Below, one piece after another: positions 8,454 to 22,328 of a stretch of 64,000 bases of DNA. The stretch is from an uncultured Bacteroides sp. GTDB taxonomy: Bacteria > Bacteroidota > Bacteroidia > Bacteroidales > Bacteroidaceae. Position 1 is the first letter of the stretch. The number at the start of each line of letters is the position of its first letter. The stretch lies in NCBI GenBank assembly GCA_944320865.1, contig CALUJC010000006.1, forward strand, positions 1-64,000, read 5' to 3'. The notes below the pieces were generated by a model. That model saw only the letters and a list, made by a program, of their open reading frames with translations. It searched no databases and had not been told where the DNA came from. A program made the position numbers and the translations under genes.

Positions 8454-10043
8454 TCAAAGCTTCATTACTTCCTGCTCAAATGCATCTTTATTCCCCGCTG
8501 CCCGATTGCGTATTTTGCTACGATAATTATACACTGTAGTCAAAGAATAGCTCAGGAAATGCGCTATACGAGCCGAATCGGTAACCCCCAACCGGATGAG
8601 GGCGAAAATACGCAATTCGGTGTTCAGCAACTCACCCGGTTTAGGATAAATACGGGCTTCTTCCACCAATAACTTATTGAAATTGTCTACAAAGTTCGGG
8701 AAGAGGTCGAGAAACGACTTGTCAAACTCCCGGTAAAAAGCTTTCCGCTCGTCGCGCAAGAACTGGTCGGAGCGAATAACCTTGAACAATTCTTCCGTTT
8801 TGGAAGCCATGGCCAGCTTTTCCAGCGAACGTCGGTATTGCTCCAGTTTCTCCAAATACTCCACACAGCGGTCAAGGTAGCGTGCAATATATACTTCTTT
8901 TATTTTCCCCACTTCTTCCAGTGTGGTATTAGTGGCCACCAATTTCCGGTTGGTGCGATACAAGTGTTTTCGCATGGCGGAAAGTTTCTTCATCCAATAA
9001 TACAGATAGCAAACCGCCGCAACCAGCAGTAAAGCCAAGATGCTGATGCTGACAAGCATGGTACGTACCGCAACACGCTTCTGATGTTCTTTTTCCTTAT
9101 AGGCACGGTCTATAATGGGATAAACCTCCGTCACCTCCAGTGAACGCAGACGGGCATTGCAATCCACGGCATCCTCCATAGAATGGTTCAAATAGCGGTA
9201 AGCGCGCTCTATATCCCCCTCTTCATAAAGCAAATAGGCCAACTTTTGTAAAGAGGCATATTCGCGCACTACTCTCTTGGCGTCCCAAATGGCAGTCTTG
9301 GCCAAGTAATAAATCTGTTTGTCCACATTACCTTTGGCCTCATACACTTCATACATAGTATAGTTGAGGTATGAAAGCAATTCCCTATTCGTTGTCTTTT
9401 CCAACTGTCTTTGCAAAATAGGAATGGCCTCATCCGGCCTGCCTTGCATGATGGCCTTTTCAGCCTTGACCATTTCGCGATCCGACTCCCAGGAAGAAGT
9501 CAACAGAATGGAGTCACGATATTGGTCTGTCTTCCTTTGATACTCCCGTTTATCCTGCTCGTATAACGTATAATCGGAAAGCCAGCCATAACAAGAGCGG
9601 AAAGCATGGTAATACCCCCGGCGCAACTCTTCGGTCAGCTCGGCCGAATTTATCCCTTCAAGCTGGCGGATAGCCTCGCTGTACATGCCCATCACCCCCA
9701 TTACCTGGGCACGGTTGATGGCTATCCCTTCCTTTTGGTTGGGATACTCGGGCATAAGGGGCATATCGGCCAGCATATCCAAATAGTAAACAGCCGTATC
9801 AGCTTGGTAATGAAGATATTCTTGAAACAGTTCCTTGCAAAGGTCGTATCTTTCCGCTTCAATCGAAGTCCTGTCCAAGCACTCTTCTAACTCTTGAATG
9901 CGAGCTTCCTTTTGTTTGCGGAAGGCATCTTGGTTAAACAATACAGAATCTAATTTTTGCAATATAAAAGACGTATTTTTCTCGCCTGCCAACAGCAGGA
10001 CAGGAAACAATAGTAAAATAGGTATAAGGCTAACTGACTTCAT
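8454..10043 (-). CDS. susR: Membrane-bound starch/maltose regulator SusR-like
   Basis: A 529-residue inner-membrane regulator, close to the 528 residues of Bacteroides thetaiotaomicron SusR. It has an N-terminal signal segment, a periplasmic TPR-like helical sensor (about 25-320), one transmembrane helix (about 329-350), a cytoplasmic coiled coil (about 355-420), and a C-terminal LuxR-like helix-turn-helix (about 470-515, with SLTTVYNYRSKIRNRA). The family senses maltose or larger oligosaccharides and activates sus transcription. ATG at 10043 is chosen because the codon two residues upstream is GTG. It faces away from susA across a 711 bp region that carries candidate operators. Confidence 0.88.
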   Translation of the reverse strand: MKSVSLIPILLLFPVLLLAGEKNTSFILQKLDSVLFNQDAFRKQKEARIQELEECLDRTSIEAERYDLCKELFQEYLHYQADTAVYYLDMLADMPLMPEYPNQKEGIAINRAQVMGVMGMYSEAIRQLEGINSAELTEELRRGYYHAFRSCYGWLSDYTLYEQDKREYQRKTDQYRDSILLTSSWESDREMVKAEKAIMQGRPDEAIPILQRQLEKTTNRELLSYLNYTMYEVYEAKGNVDKQIYYLAKTAIWDAKRVVREYASLQKLAYLLYEEGDIERAYRYLNHSMEDAVDCNARLRSLEVTEVYPIIDRAYKEKEHQKRVAVRTMLVSISILALLLVAAVCYLYYWMKKLSAMRKHLYRTNRKLVATNTTLEEVGKIKEVYIARYLDRCVEYLEKLEQYRRSLEKLAMASKTEELFKVIRSDQFLRDERKAFYREFDKSFLDLFPNFVDNFNKLLVEEARIYPKPGELLNTELRIFALIRLGVTDSARIAHFLSYSLTTVYNYRSKIRNRAAGNKDAFEQEVMKL

Positions 10044-10065
10044 ATGCACATGTTTTAAGCACCCA

Positions 10066-10073
10066 CAAATATA
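10066..10073 (-). promoter_or_regulatory. susR promoter -7 box
   Basis: TATATTTG on the minus strand matches TAnnTTTG. It predicts a short leader of about 15 nt to the ATG at 10043. Confidence 0.6.
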
Positions 10074-10228
10074 CGCAAAAATAGATAGGGAAAAACAAAA
10101 AAGTCATATTTTTTCCGTTTGCTGACATCTGGCTCTGCCTTATGGAGAAACGAAATATTAAAAAAATTAAAACATTACACCATTGTCCGGGCAGGTTATC
10201 CCGACGTATCTTGTACGCATTTCCTACC

Positions 10229-10310
10229 TTTCTTGTTCGAGTCTATAGCGAGCAAGAAAAAGCGAACATGGAACGAACTTGGTACGAACCGGGTACGGAG
10301 GAGGTACGAT
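10229..10310. repeat. Hairpin followed by five 10 bp direct repeats
   Basis: TTTCTTGTTCG (10229-10239) and CGAGCAAGAAA (10249-10259) form an 11 bp stem with one mismatch. Directly after it, 10261-10310 reads as five degenerate 10-mers around GGTACGAAC, for example GAACGAACTT, GGTACGAACC and GGGTACGGAG. The 10 bp period puts each copy on one face of the helix, as for cooperative binding. The function is unknown. Confidence 0.5.
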
Positions 10311-10610
10311 GATGAGATATATAGTGTAATATAAAATATTGATGCACAAGTATTTACAGGGGTTTCGGAGGCTTATTTTTGTAAACAAAGAAGAAAAACA
10401 AGATTTCTATTTGTAAACAATTATCAAATAGAGTATCACATAATCAGGATAAGCAAATATCCTTACAAAACGACAATGTGTGAAATTTACGTTTATAGTA
10501 GTCGGGGCGACATCGTTTTCGTGGTTGCGCCCGCCTTATTTTTGCTTTCGCAAAGCAGCCTTATCGGGCAAAAACCGGGCTTTGAGAGCAGGGCATGTGG
10601 TTAGAAGCGG

Positions 10611-10687
10611 TTTATATTTTCAAGCTCTCAAAAATACGGAAAATGCAGATATACAAATAATTAATATCTCAATAGGTTTATAAAATC
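10611..10687 (+). promoter_or_regulatory. Candidate SusR operator pair for susA
   Basis: TTTATATTTTC at 10611-10621 and TTTATAAAATC at 10677-10687 are 66 bp apart, exactly as at malQ. The proximal copy ends 33 bp before the -7 box. Identity with the malQ arrangement in motif, spacing and position supports a common activator, most simply the adjacent susR product. Confidence 0.55.
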
Positions 10688-10715
10688 ATTTCAGTTTCTT
10701 CATCGCATATACTAA

Positions 10716-12611
<1,896 letters not shown>

Positions 12612-12620
12612 ACAACCTAA

Positions 12621-14811
<2,191 letters not shown>

Positions 14812-14813
<2 letters not shown>

Positions 14814-14922
14814 ATGAAGAACGAAGAATGAAGAATTGTGGCGCAGCCTTCGTTCTTAATGGGAATTCTTCATTTTGCCGCGTAGCGGCAATTCTTCATT
14901 CTTCATTATTAGTTCTTCATTT
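14812..14922. repeat. AATGAAGAA-family imperfect palindrome in the susB-susC gap
   Basis: Positions 14812-14838 and 14889-14922 are imperfect inverted arms made of AATGAAGAA units. Inside is a perfect hairpin, TTGCCGC-GTA-GCGGCAA, at 14875-14891. The repeat begins at the susB stop. No clear promoter is seen in the following 100 bp, so susC may depend on read-through, with this structure adjusting susC-G relative to susAB. Confidence 0.6.
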
Positions 14923-15026
14923 AAAAGGTAGAAAGATTGTACAGTTTTCAATAGGTATTTTTCATAGAAAGAAACAATAATAAATAGTGACCTAACAACT
15001 TTATTTATTCACTTTAAATCAACAAC

Positions 15027-18000
15027 ATGGAAAGAAGATTTCTAAAGAAAGCGAGCAAATTCCTGCTACTATGCATGGTGGGGATGCTGCTCTCTGTGCA
15101 AGCCTTTGCACAGGGCATCACAGTGAAAGGCACTGTGGTCGACAACACGGGAATGAGCGTCATCGGCGCCAACGTAGTTGTCAAAGGAACAACGAACGGT
15201 GTGATTACCGACCTGGACGGCAATTTCACCTTGCAGGCCAATCCGGGAGACATCATCGTGGTTTCCTACATAGGCTACTTGTCACAAGAATTCCCTGCGT
15301 CGGACAAACTTGTGAAGATTACCCTCAGCGAGGACAACGAAATGCTGGACGAAGTGGTGGTCATCGGCTACGGTTCAGTAAAGAAAAATGACTTGACCGG
15401 TTCGGTTACAGCCATCAAGGCTGAGGAAATCAACCGAGGCGTCGTCACTTCTCCCGACCAAATGCTGCAAGGCAAGGTGCCGGGCCTGCTGGTTACTCCG
15501 GCTTCCGGCGACCCTACGGGCAGTGCCACCATCCGCGTGCGTGGTGCGGCCTCTCTGTATGCCTCCAACGACCCGCTCATCGTGATTGACGGTGTGCCTG
15601 TCACGGGTGACGGTGCCGGCATGGCTAATCCGCTGGCTACGGTCAACCCCAACGACATTGAGTCGTACACGGTGTTGAAGGATGCCTCCGCCACAGCCAT
15701 CTACGGTTCGCGCGCATCAAACGGCGTCATCATCATCCAAACCAAGAAAGGTACGGGCGAGAAGATGCAGGTGAGCTACAGTTCCACCTACAGCGTGAAG
15801 CAGAACTCGGGCAAGGTAGACGTGATGACCGGTGACCAATACCGCGACTACATGAACACCACCTATGCCGGCACCGACCGCCTGGCCAGCATCCAGAAGT
15901 TCATGGGCACGGCCAACACCGACTGGCAAGACCTCATCTACCGCACGGCCTTCTCCACCGACCAGAATGTCAGCCTCTATGGCAATGCCAAGGGCGTACT
16001 GCCTTACCGCGTCAGCCTGGGCTACACCTACGACGAGGCCACGCTGAAGGTGGGCGACAACCGCCGTACCAACTTGGCAGTAAGCCTTACGCCCAAGTTC
16101 TTCCAGGACCACTTGAGCGTGAATGTCAACCTGAAGGGCATTATGAACAAAGCCAACTATCCTAACTCGGGAGCCGTAGGTCAAGCCATCCGTTTCAGCC
16201 CTACGCAAGACCCCTATTTCCGCAATGCAGACGGCAGCATCGACTACGACCATGCCAACGGTTACTTCAACTGGCTTATTAATCAATCCGCACCAATGAG
16301 CGGACAGACTGGCATCAGTACCAACCCCACCCTCAATCCCTTGTCTACCTTGTATGACAACTACAACAAGAACAAGACCTGGCGTTCGATGGGTAACCTG
16401 CAGTTGGACTACAAGATTCACGGCTTCGAAGACCTGCGCGTGAACCTGAACTTGGGCTACGACATGGCACACACCACGGGAAAGACTTATGCCGAACTTG
16501 GCTCTATGACCTCTTTGCGTAACCAGCTGACTCAAGACCTCTACAAGGAATACTCCAACCAAAGCGCCAACACCTTGCTGGAATTCTACGGCAACTACAA
16601 CAAGGACTTCGGCAGCCACCACTTGGACGTTATGGCCGGTTACTCTTGGCAGCACTACTTTGAGAGATACCTGTCTACCGACTATCTGAACGCAAACCGC
16701 ACTACGATTTACAACGATCCTCCCAGCAACCGCAGGGAGTACTACCTGATTTCGTTCTACGGACGTGTCAACTACTCTTACGACTCCCGCTACCTGCTGA
16801 CCTTCTCGCTGCGCGACGATGCTTCTTCACGCTTCTCCAAAGACAACCGCTGGGGTTTGTTCCCGTCAGTGGCCTTGGCTTGGAACATTGCCGAAGAAAG
16901 CTTCATCCGCGACAACAACGACACACCCTTCTCCAGCTTGAAGCTGCGCCTCGGTTGGGGTCAGACGGGTCAGCAAGACATAGGCATGGACCGTTGCTAT
17001 GCCTACCAGTCGCTGTACAACATCTCCACCTCGCCCAACACCATGGTGCCCGGTTTTGGCGAGAACGGCTACGGCTACACCATCGCCCCGCAGGCCTACA
17101 ACCCGGACATCAAGTGGGAAACCACCGAGACTTGGAACGTCGGTCTGGACTTCGGCTTCCTGAACGGACGCATCAACGGTAGCGTGGATGCCTACCTGCG
17201 CAAGACCTACGACCTGCTGAACGAAATCCCCGCCCCGATGGGTACCAACTTCTCCAACCGCATCATCTCCAACGTGGGCGATATGAAGAACATGGGTCTG
17301 GAGTTCAACCTGAACTTCATCCCCATCGAGCAGAAGGACATGCGCTGGACCATCAACCTGAACGGTACGTGGCAAAAGACGGAAATCACTGAACTGAGCT
17401 CCAACTCGGAAGACTACCTGGGCGTACAGGTGGGTGCCGGCATGAGTAGCATCGGCGGCTTCTCCTCCCTGTATCGCGTGGGCTACACGCCTTACACCTA
17501 CTACTTGTTCCAACAGGCATACGATGAAAACGGACACCCGCTGGAGAACGTGCTGGTAGACCGCAACGGCGACGGCCAGATTTCTGACGCTGACCGCTAC
17601 GTCACCGGCAAGAGCATCCTGCCCAAATTCTACTTCGGTATCAGCACCCAGTTCACGTACAAGAAGTGGGACTTCGGTTTCAATGCCCACGGCTCGCTGG
17701 GCGGCTACGCACTGAACAAGGCTACGAAGAAAGACTTCGCCACCTCTTACAGCGACGACCACACCAAGGGCTACATCGACAACCTGGGCACGTATGCACT
17801 GGAGACCGGCTGGACGGAAAGCATGACCGAATTCCAGAACTACTCCGACCTGTTCCTGGAGAACGCCTCCTTCTTCCGCATGGACAACATCAACGTGGGC
17901 TACACCTTCGACGAGTTCAAGAAGTGGAAGGGCAACATCCGCGTAGGTGCCTCCGTACAGAACGTGTTCACCATCACCAAGTACAGTGGTCTTGACCCCG

Positions 18001-18083
18001 AAATCACTTCGGCCGACGGTGTGGACAACAACCTCATCCCGCGTCCGCGCCTCTACACCCTGCGCTTGAACATTAACTTCTAA
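15027..18083 (+). CDS. susC: SusC TonB-dependent starch oligosaccharide transporter
   Basis: An outer-membrane 22-strand barrel that imports malto-oligosaccharides using TonB energy. The 1018-residue protein has a signal peptide ending QAFAQ, a carboxypeptidase-D-like regulatory domain (about 32-105), a TonB box region (DEVVVIGYGSVKKND, about 108-122), the plug (RVRGAASLYASNDPL near 171) and the barrel, ending in a typical aromatic C-terminus (RLNINF). susD starts 5-23 bp later, the standard SusC/SusD pair, and the two form one complex. The length matches the family. Confidence 0.96.
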   Translation: MERRFLKKASKFLLLCMVGMLLSVQAFAQGITVKGTVVDNTGMSVIGANVVVKGTTNGVITDLDGNFTLQANPGDIIVVSYIGYLSQEFPASDKLVKITLSEDNEMLDEVVVIGYGSVKKNDLTGSVTAIKAEEINRGVVTSPDQMLQGKVPGLLVTPASGDPTGSATIRVRGAASLYASNDPLIVIDGVPVTGDGAGMANPLATVNPNDIESYTVLKDASATAIYGSRASNGVIIIQTKKGTGEKMQVSYSSTYSVKQNSGKVDVMTGDQYRDYMNTTYAGTDRLASIQKFMGTANTDWQDLIYRTAFSTDQNVSLYGNAKGVLPYRVSLGYTYDEATLKVGDNRRTNLAVSLTPKFFQDHLSVNVNLKGIMNKANYPNSGAVGQAIRFSPTQDPYFRNADGSIDYDHANGYFNWLINQSAPMSGQTGISTNPTLNPLSTLYDNYNKNKTWRSMGNLQLDYKIHGFEDLRVNLNLGYDMAHTTGKTYAELGSMTSLRNQLTQDLYKEYSNQSANTLLEFYGNYNKDFGSHHLDVMAGYSWQHYFERYLSTDYLNANRTTIYNDPPSNRREYYLISFYGRVNYSYDSRYLLTFSLRDDASSRFSKDNRWGLFPSVALAWNIAEESFIRDNNDTPFSSLKLRLGWGQTGQQDIGMDRCYAYQSLYNISTSPNTMVPGFGENGYGYTIAPQAYNPDIKWETTETWNVGLDFGFLNGRINGSVDAYLRKTYDLLNEIPAPMGTNFSNRIISNVGDMKNMGLEFNLNFIPIEQKDMRWTINLNGTWQKTEITELSSNSEDYLGVQVGAGMSSIGGFSSLYRVGYTPYTYYLFQQAYDENGHPLENVLVDRNGDGQISDADRYVTGKSILPKFYFGISTQFTYKKWDFGFNAHGSLGGYALNKATKKDFATSYSDDHTKGYIDNLGTYALETGWTESMTEFQNYSDLFLENASFFRMDNINVGYTFDEFKKWKGNIRVGASVQNVFTITKYSGLDPEITSADGVDNNLIPRPRLYTLRLNINF

Positions 18084-18106
18084 TCATCATGAAAGGATAT
18101 AACAAT

Positions 18107-19744
18107 ATGAAAAAACTAATATACAGCTTAGCGCTTGCCGCATCGGTCCTCACCATGAACTCTTGCATCGGGGACTTGGATACGGTGTCATTGAACGAAA
18201 CGAGTAAGTCGGACGTGGATGCCTACCACACGCTGGCCGACTACGAAATGGGCTTGGCCTACATCTACGGCTCCTTCTCGCTGGTGAGCCAAAGCGACCC
18301 GGGCAGTTCGGACATTGCCGTGGACGATGCCGGACAAAGCGAGTTTACCCGCCAGTTTGTGGTACTACAGGAAATGTCGGCCGACGCACTGAAGTGCACC
18401 TGGGGCGACAGCTACATCACCGATACGCAGAATGCCTCGTGGACCTCTACCGGCAACGCCGCCACCATCGCTGTCTACTCGCGCGGCATGGTGACCGTGA
18501 CCCGCGCCAACGAGTTCCTGAAGCGCACTGAAGGCATTGAGATGGAAGGACTGGCCGGCCTGCGCGCCGAAGCACGCTTCCTCCGCGCATACGCTTACTG
18601 GGTGCTGCTCGACCTGTATGGCAACCCGCCCTTTGCCCTGCCGGAGAACATCAATGGTGAGGCTCCCTCACAAATAGGCCGCCCCGCACTGGCTGCATGG
18701 ATTGCCGGCGAACTGGAAGACCTGGCCGGCGACAACAGCGACATGCCCGAAGTGGGCAGCGTGCCCTATCCCCGTGCCACTAAGGGTGCCGCACAAGCCC
18801 TGCTGGCCCGCCTCTACCTGAACTACGAAGTGTACACCGAAGGTGCAGAAACCAAGTGGCAGGAAGCCCGCGATGCTGCCGAAAAGGTCATCAACATGGG
18901 CTACACGCCTTGCCCCAACTACGCCGAGCTCTTTATGCAAGACAACAGCGAGAATGCCAATGCCACGCAGGAGATGATTTTCGCCATCGCCTACGACCGC
19001 GACAAGACACAAAGCTGGGGCGGCACCACGCACCTGGTATCGGGCAGCCTGGATGATGAAACCAGCAACACGGTAGCCGTAGCCTTGGGCTTCCCCGAAG
19101 GGACACACGTTGCCCCCGAACGCTGGAACGGTTACCACATTCCTTCTGAATATGTGTCGCAGAACTTCGAGCTGAGCGGCGTGACGTGGGGCGGAACCGG
19201 CCTGGGCTACGACCGTGCCACCAGCGACCAGCGCGCCTTCTTCTGCAACATAGGCTGTGAGGAAGCTTTCGACAACAGCACCACCAAGAGCGGCTGGCGT
19301 TGCTGGAAGTTCATTGCCATCGACTCGAAAGGCGAACTGTACACCGGCAGTAACTTCTCGTCCATCGACTTCCCGGCCATCCGCCTGGGTGAAATGTACC
19401 TCATCTATGCCGAAGCACAGGCACGCATGGACGGCGGCACCACTACCGATGCCAAGGCCATGAGCTACGTCAAGATTCTGCGCGACCGCGCCGGCCTGTC
19501 GATGCCCATGTACCTCGACCTGGACTTCATCTTGAAGGAACGTGCCTGCGAACTGATGCTGGAAGGACACCGCCGCACCGACCTCATCCGCTACGGATAC
19601 TTCACCAGCATGAGCTTCTCGTGGCCCTACAAGGGCGGCATCCCCGGCGGCGGAGTGGCTATCGACGACTACCGCACCATCTATCCGCTGCTGCAAAGCG
19701 ACTTGACGGAGAACCGCAATCTGAAACAGAATCCGGGCTATTAA
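18107..19744 (+). CDS. susD: SusD starch-binding outer-membrane lipoprotein
   Basis: A surface lipoprotein that binds starch helices and caps SusC. From ATG 18107 it has 545 residues with a lipoprotein signal ending MNSC. An in-frame ATG at 18089 would add six residues (MKGYNN), and I prefer the later start because it begins the charged MKK of the leader. The RagB/SusD helical TPR fold is seen in LRAEARFLRAYAYWVLLDLYG (about 150-170) and the C-terminal SusD segment with RACELMLEGHRRTDLIRYG. Length agrees with the 551 residues of B. thetaiotaomicron SusD. Confidence 0.95.
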   Translation: MKKLIYSLALAASVLTMNSCIGDLDTVSLNETSKSDVDAYHTLADYEMGLAYIYGSFSLVSQSDPGSSDIAVDDAGQSEFTRQFVVLQEMSADALKCTWGDSYITDTQNASWTSTGNAATIAVYSRGMVTVTRANEFLKRTEGIEMEGLAGLRAEARFLRAYAYWVLLDLYGNPPFALPENINGEAPSQIGRPALAAWIAGELEDLAGDNSDMPEVGSVPYPRATKGAAQALLARLYLNYEVYTEGAETKWQEARDAAEKVINMGYTPCPNYAELFMQDNSENANATQEMIFAIAYDRDKTQSWGGTTHLVSGSLDDETSNTVAVALGFPEGTHVAPERWNGYHIPSEYVSQNFELSGVTWGGTGLGYDRATSDQRAFFCNIGCEEAFDNSTTKSGWRCWKFIAIDSKGELYTGSNFSSIDFPAIRLGEMYLIYAEAQARMDGGTTTDAKAMSYVKILRDRAGLSMPMYLDLDFILKERACELMLEGHRRTDLIRYGYFTSMSFSWPYKGGIPGGGVAIDDYRTIYPLLQSDLTENRNLKQNPGY

Positions 19745-19783
19745 TAGATATATGGATAAACATTTAATAACAGAAAGAATATC

Positions 19784-20884
19784 ATGAAACTATTTAAAAG
19801 CATAATGACCTTGGCAACCGCCGCCCTGTTTGCGGCCTGCCAGACAGACATAGACACGCCGCAGATAGGCAACAGCGCAGACTTCGTGGCCCCGGTGCTG
19901 GGCGCATGCGGCGACGTGATAGTGAACGCTGACAATGCGGACAGCGAAAACGTTATCTTCTCGTGGACAGCTGCCGACTTCGGCCTGCCCGTGCAAGTGC
20001 TCTACCAGATATACTTAGTACGTGGCGATGTGGAAGCCCTGGCAGGAGCTACCAACTCCACATCCATTGCCATCCCCAAGGGCGACCTGAACGGCGTGGT
20101 CATCAACGGACTGGGCGTAAGTGCCAATGAGACGGTAGAAGTAACGGCCTATGTGTCGGCCACCGTGGCCAACTCTACGAAGTACGAGGCCATCAAGTCC
20201 GAGCAATCGGCCCCCTTCTCGGTATCGACCTATGCCGCACCGCTGAAGTGGCTGTACCTTGTAGGCGAGTTCAACAACTGGAAAGAAACGACTGCTCCTA
20301 TCTTCTGGGAAACGGCTGCGGGCACCAACATCTACGAGTGCATGGTAGACTTCACGCCCACCAACGAATCGCCCACCAAGGCCGGCCACTCCTTCTTCAA
20401 GATTATACCCGAGCAGAGCTGGGCTTCAAGCTACGGCAAGAACGAGCTGAGCGCAGGTTGGGCTGTCGAGGAGAACAACGACGGCAACCTCTCGCTGCCC
20501 CTCGCCGACGGCGTCATCAACCAGATTAGCGTGAACCTGGCCGCCATGAGCATCAGCAAGAAGACCGTAGGCAACAAGCTGGGTTTGATGGGTTCGTTCA
20601 ACAACTGGGCGGCAGACGTGCCCTTCACCTACGACGCACTGACCAGCACCTGGAAAACCGAGCCGGTGAACTTGCCCGCCAACGCCGAGATTAAGCTGCG
20701 CATAGACGGCACTTGGGAAGGCACCCTGAACTGGGGCGACGCCGGCAAGGCAAGCACGGCCGTGGCCGGAGGCATGGAGCTGGCCGAAGGCGGAGGCAAC
20801 ATCGTGGTGGCCGAAGGCGGTACCTACGTGGTAGTGCTGCACGCCAACCGCACCCCCTACGTGCTGGAACTGCAAAAGCAATAA
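19784..20884 (+). CDS. susE: SusE surface starch-binding lipoprotein
   Basis: A non-catalytic surface starch-binding protein of 366 residues. It has a lipoprotein signal (LFAACQ, Cys about 19), an Ig-like SusE N-terminal domain (about 25-150) and two CBM-like starch-binding domains. The starch-binding domains are recognised by YLVGEFNNWKET (about 160) and GLMGSFNNWAAD (about 266), each with the aromatic pair of this family. This layout (Ig plus two CBMs) matches B. thetaiotaomicron SusE, which has 387 residues. It is 39 bp behind susD and 37 bp before the next gene. Confidence 0.9.
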   Translation: MKLFKSIMTLATAALFAACQTDIDTPQIGNSADFVAPVLGACGDVIVNADNADSENVIFSWTAADFGLPVQVLYQIYLVRGDVEALAGATNSTSIAIPKGDLNGVVINGLGVSANETVEVTAYVSATVANSTKYEAIKSEQSAPFSVSTYAAPLKWLYLVGEFNNWKETTAPIFWETAAGTNIYECMVDFTPTNESPTKAGHSFFKIIPEQSWASSYGKNELSAGWAVEENNDGNLSLPLADGVINQISVNLAAMSISKKTVGNKLGLMGSFNNWAADVPFTYDALTSTWKTEPVNLPANAEIKLRIDGTWEGTLNWGDAGKASTAVAGGMELAEGGGNIVVAEGGTYVVVLHANRTPYVLELQKQ

Positions 20885-20921
20885 TCACCGAATGTCTAAT
20901 CCTAAAAACAACTGAAAGACT

Positions 20922-22313
20922 ATGATAAAGTACTTGAAATACCTGTTTATGGCGGCCATCACGATGGTGGCTGCCACGGGGTGCCAGGAGGAGATGGAAG
21001 ACGCTTTCTCCACCGCGCCCGTAGCGCCCACGCTCACCAGCAACGGCAGCATCCTGCTGACGCAGAACACCATGACCGAGTCCGTGAAGTGGGCCTGGAC
21101 CGCCGCCCGCTACACCACGGGAACGGTGGAATACGCCCTCTACGCACAGTATGAGGAGACCACGCCCGTGCAGATTGGCACCACCACCGACTTGACCCTG
21201 AGCATGTCGAAAGCCGACTTCCACACCCTGCTGGAAGGCATTGCCGAAGCACCGCAGAACGACACCTTCGACCTGGACTTCTACGTGACGGCCACCGACG
21301 ACATAGACACCTACACGTCGGAGCGGCTGATGATACGCGTCTACAGCTATGGCGACGCCGTGCCCGCCGAAGCCACGCCCGCCGCTGAGGCAATCACCCT
21401 GAGCGAAGACGAGCCGGACGCCGAAGTGGCCCTGCTGACGTGGACACCCGCCCGACTGGGCTACAACGAGGCCATCACCTACGCCATCACCGCCAGCTAT
21501 GGCGAAGCATTGACCACCGTGGCCAGCGAACTGACCGAGACGAGCTACAGCACCACCGTGCAGGCGTTGAACGAACTGCTCGTCAAGGCCTTGGCACTGC
21601 CCGCAGGCACGCCTGTGGAAGTGGCATTCACCGTCTACGCCTTCTCGGAGACAGTGACCGAAGGCGTGCCCTCGGCAGCCGCCACCATCGCGGTGACCGC
21701 CTACGAGCTGCCCTACCCGAAGGAAGAGTACATCTGGATACCCGGCAACCACCAAGGCTGGGCTCCCGCCACGGCACCGCGCCTGCGCTCCGTCAACCTG
21801 GACGGCGTGTACACCGGCTTCTGCTACCTGGACGGCGAGTTCAAGTTCACCCTGCAACCCGCATGGGGTGAGGGCGGCGCAGGCGAGTACAACGCCAGCC
21901 ACTTCCCCAACAAGGGCAGCAACCTGGGCGGCGAAGGCACGGGCAACCTCAGCATCGACCGGCCGGGCTTCTACTACCTGGTGGCCGACGTGATGACCGG
22001 CACGCTCACCGCCACGCTGACCGAGACGTGGGGCGCCATCGGCGACTTCAACAGTTGGGGCGACGATGCCGACCTGACTTGGGACGCCGAGAAGGGCTGC
22101 TGGAGCGGAGTAGTCGACCTGGCCGCAGGCGGCATCAAGTTCCGCGCCAACGATGCTTGGGACATCCAGGTGGGCACCGCGCTCGACGACCTCGAGGCCG
22201 GCAGCAACCCCACCAACTGCACCTTCGACGGCCCCGACGGCAAGTACCTCATCGAGCTGTACCTGCAACGCACCGACAGCGAGAAGATGTACGCCACGCT
22301 GACGGCACAATAA
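20922..22313 (+). CDS. susF: SusF-position starch-binding lipoprotein with two Ig-like and two CBM domains
   Basis: A 463-residue surface lipoprotein (leader ending in ATGC, Cys about 21) of the SusE/SusF family. It seems to have two Ig-like SusE-type domains (about 28-145 and 150-270), then two starch-binding domains. The first carries YIWIPGNHQGWAPAT (about 273) and the second AIGDFNSWGDDADLT (about 371). B. thetaiotaomicron SusF has one Ig-like domain and three CBMs, so this copy appears to have exchanged one CBM for an Ig-like domain. The assignment to susF is by position and family. GC content is very high. Confidence 0.82.
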   Translation: MIKYLKYLFMAAITMVAATGCQEEMEDAFSTAPVAPTLTSNGSILLTQNTMTESVKWAWTAARYTTGTVEYALYAQYEETTPVQIGTTTDLTLSMSKADFHTLLEGIAEAPQNDTFDLDFYVTATDDIDTYTSERLMIRVYSYGDAVPAEATPAAEAITLSEDEPDAEVALLTWTPARLGYNEAITYAITASYGEALTTVASELTETSYSTTVQALNELLVKALALPAGTPVEVAFTVYAFSETVTEGVPSAAATIAVTAYELPYPKEEYIWIPGNHQGWAPATAPRLRSVNLDGVYTGFCYLDGEFKFTLQPAWGEGGAGEYNASHFPNKGSNLGGEGTGNLSIDRPGFYYLVADVMTGTLTATLTETWGAIGDFNSWGDDADLTWDAEKGCWSGVVDLAAGGIKFRANDAWDIQVGTALDDLEAGSNPTNCTFDGPDGKYLIELYLQRTDSEKMYATLTAQ

Positions 22314-22328
22314 CACTGTAAACCAACG

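Noticed and set aside
10480..10683. A 67-codon frame between susR and susA
   Set aside because: It runs across the candidate operators and a hairpin, has no leader or domain, and starts with no promoter nearby.
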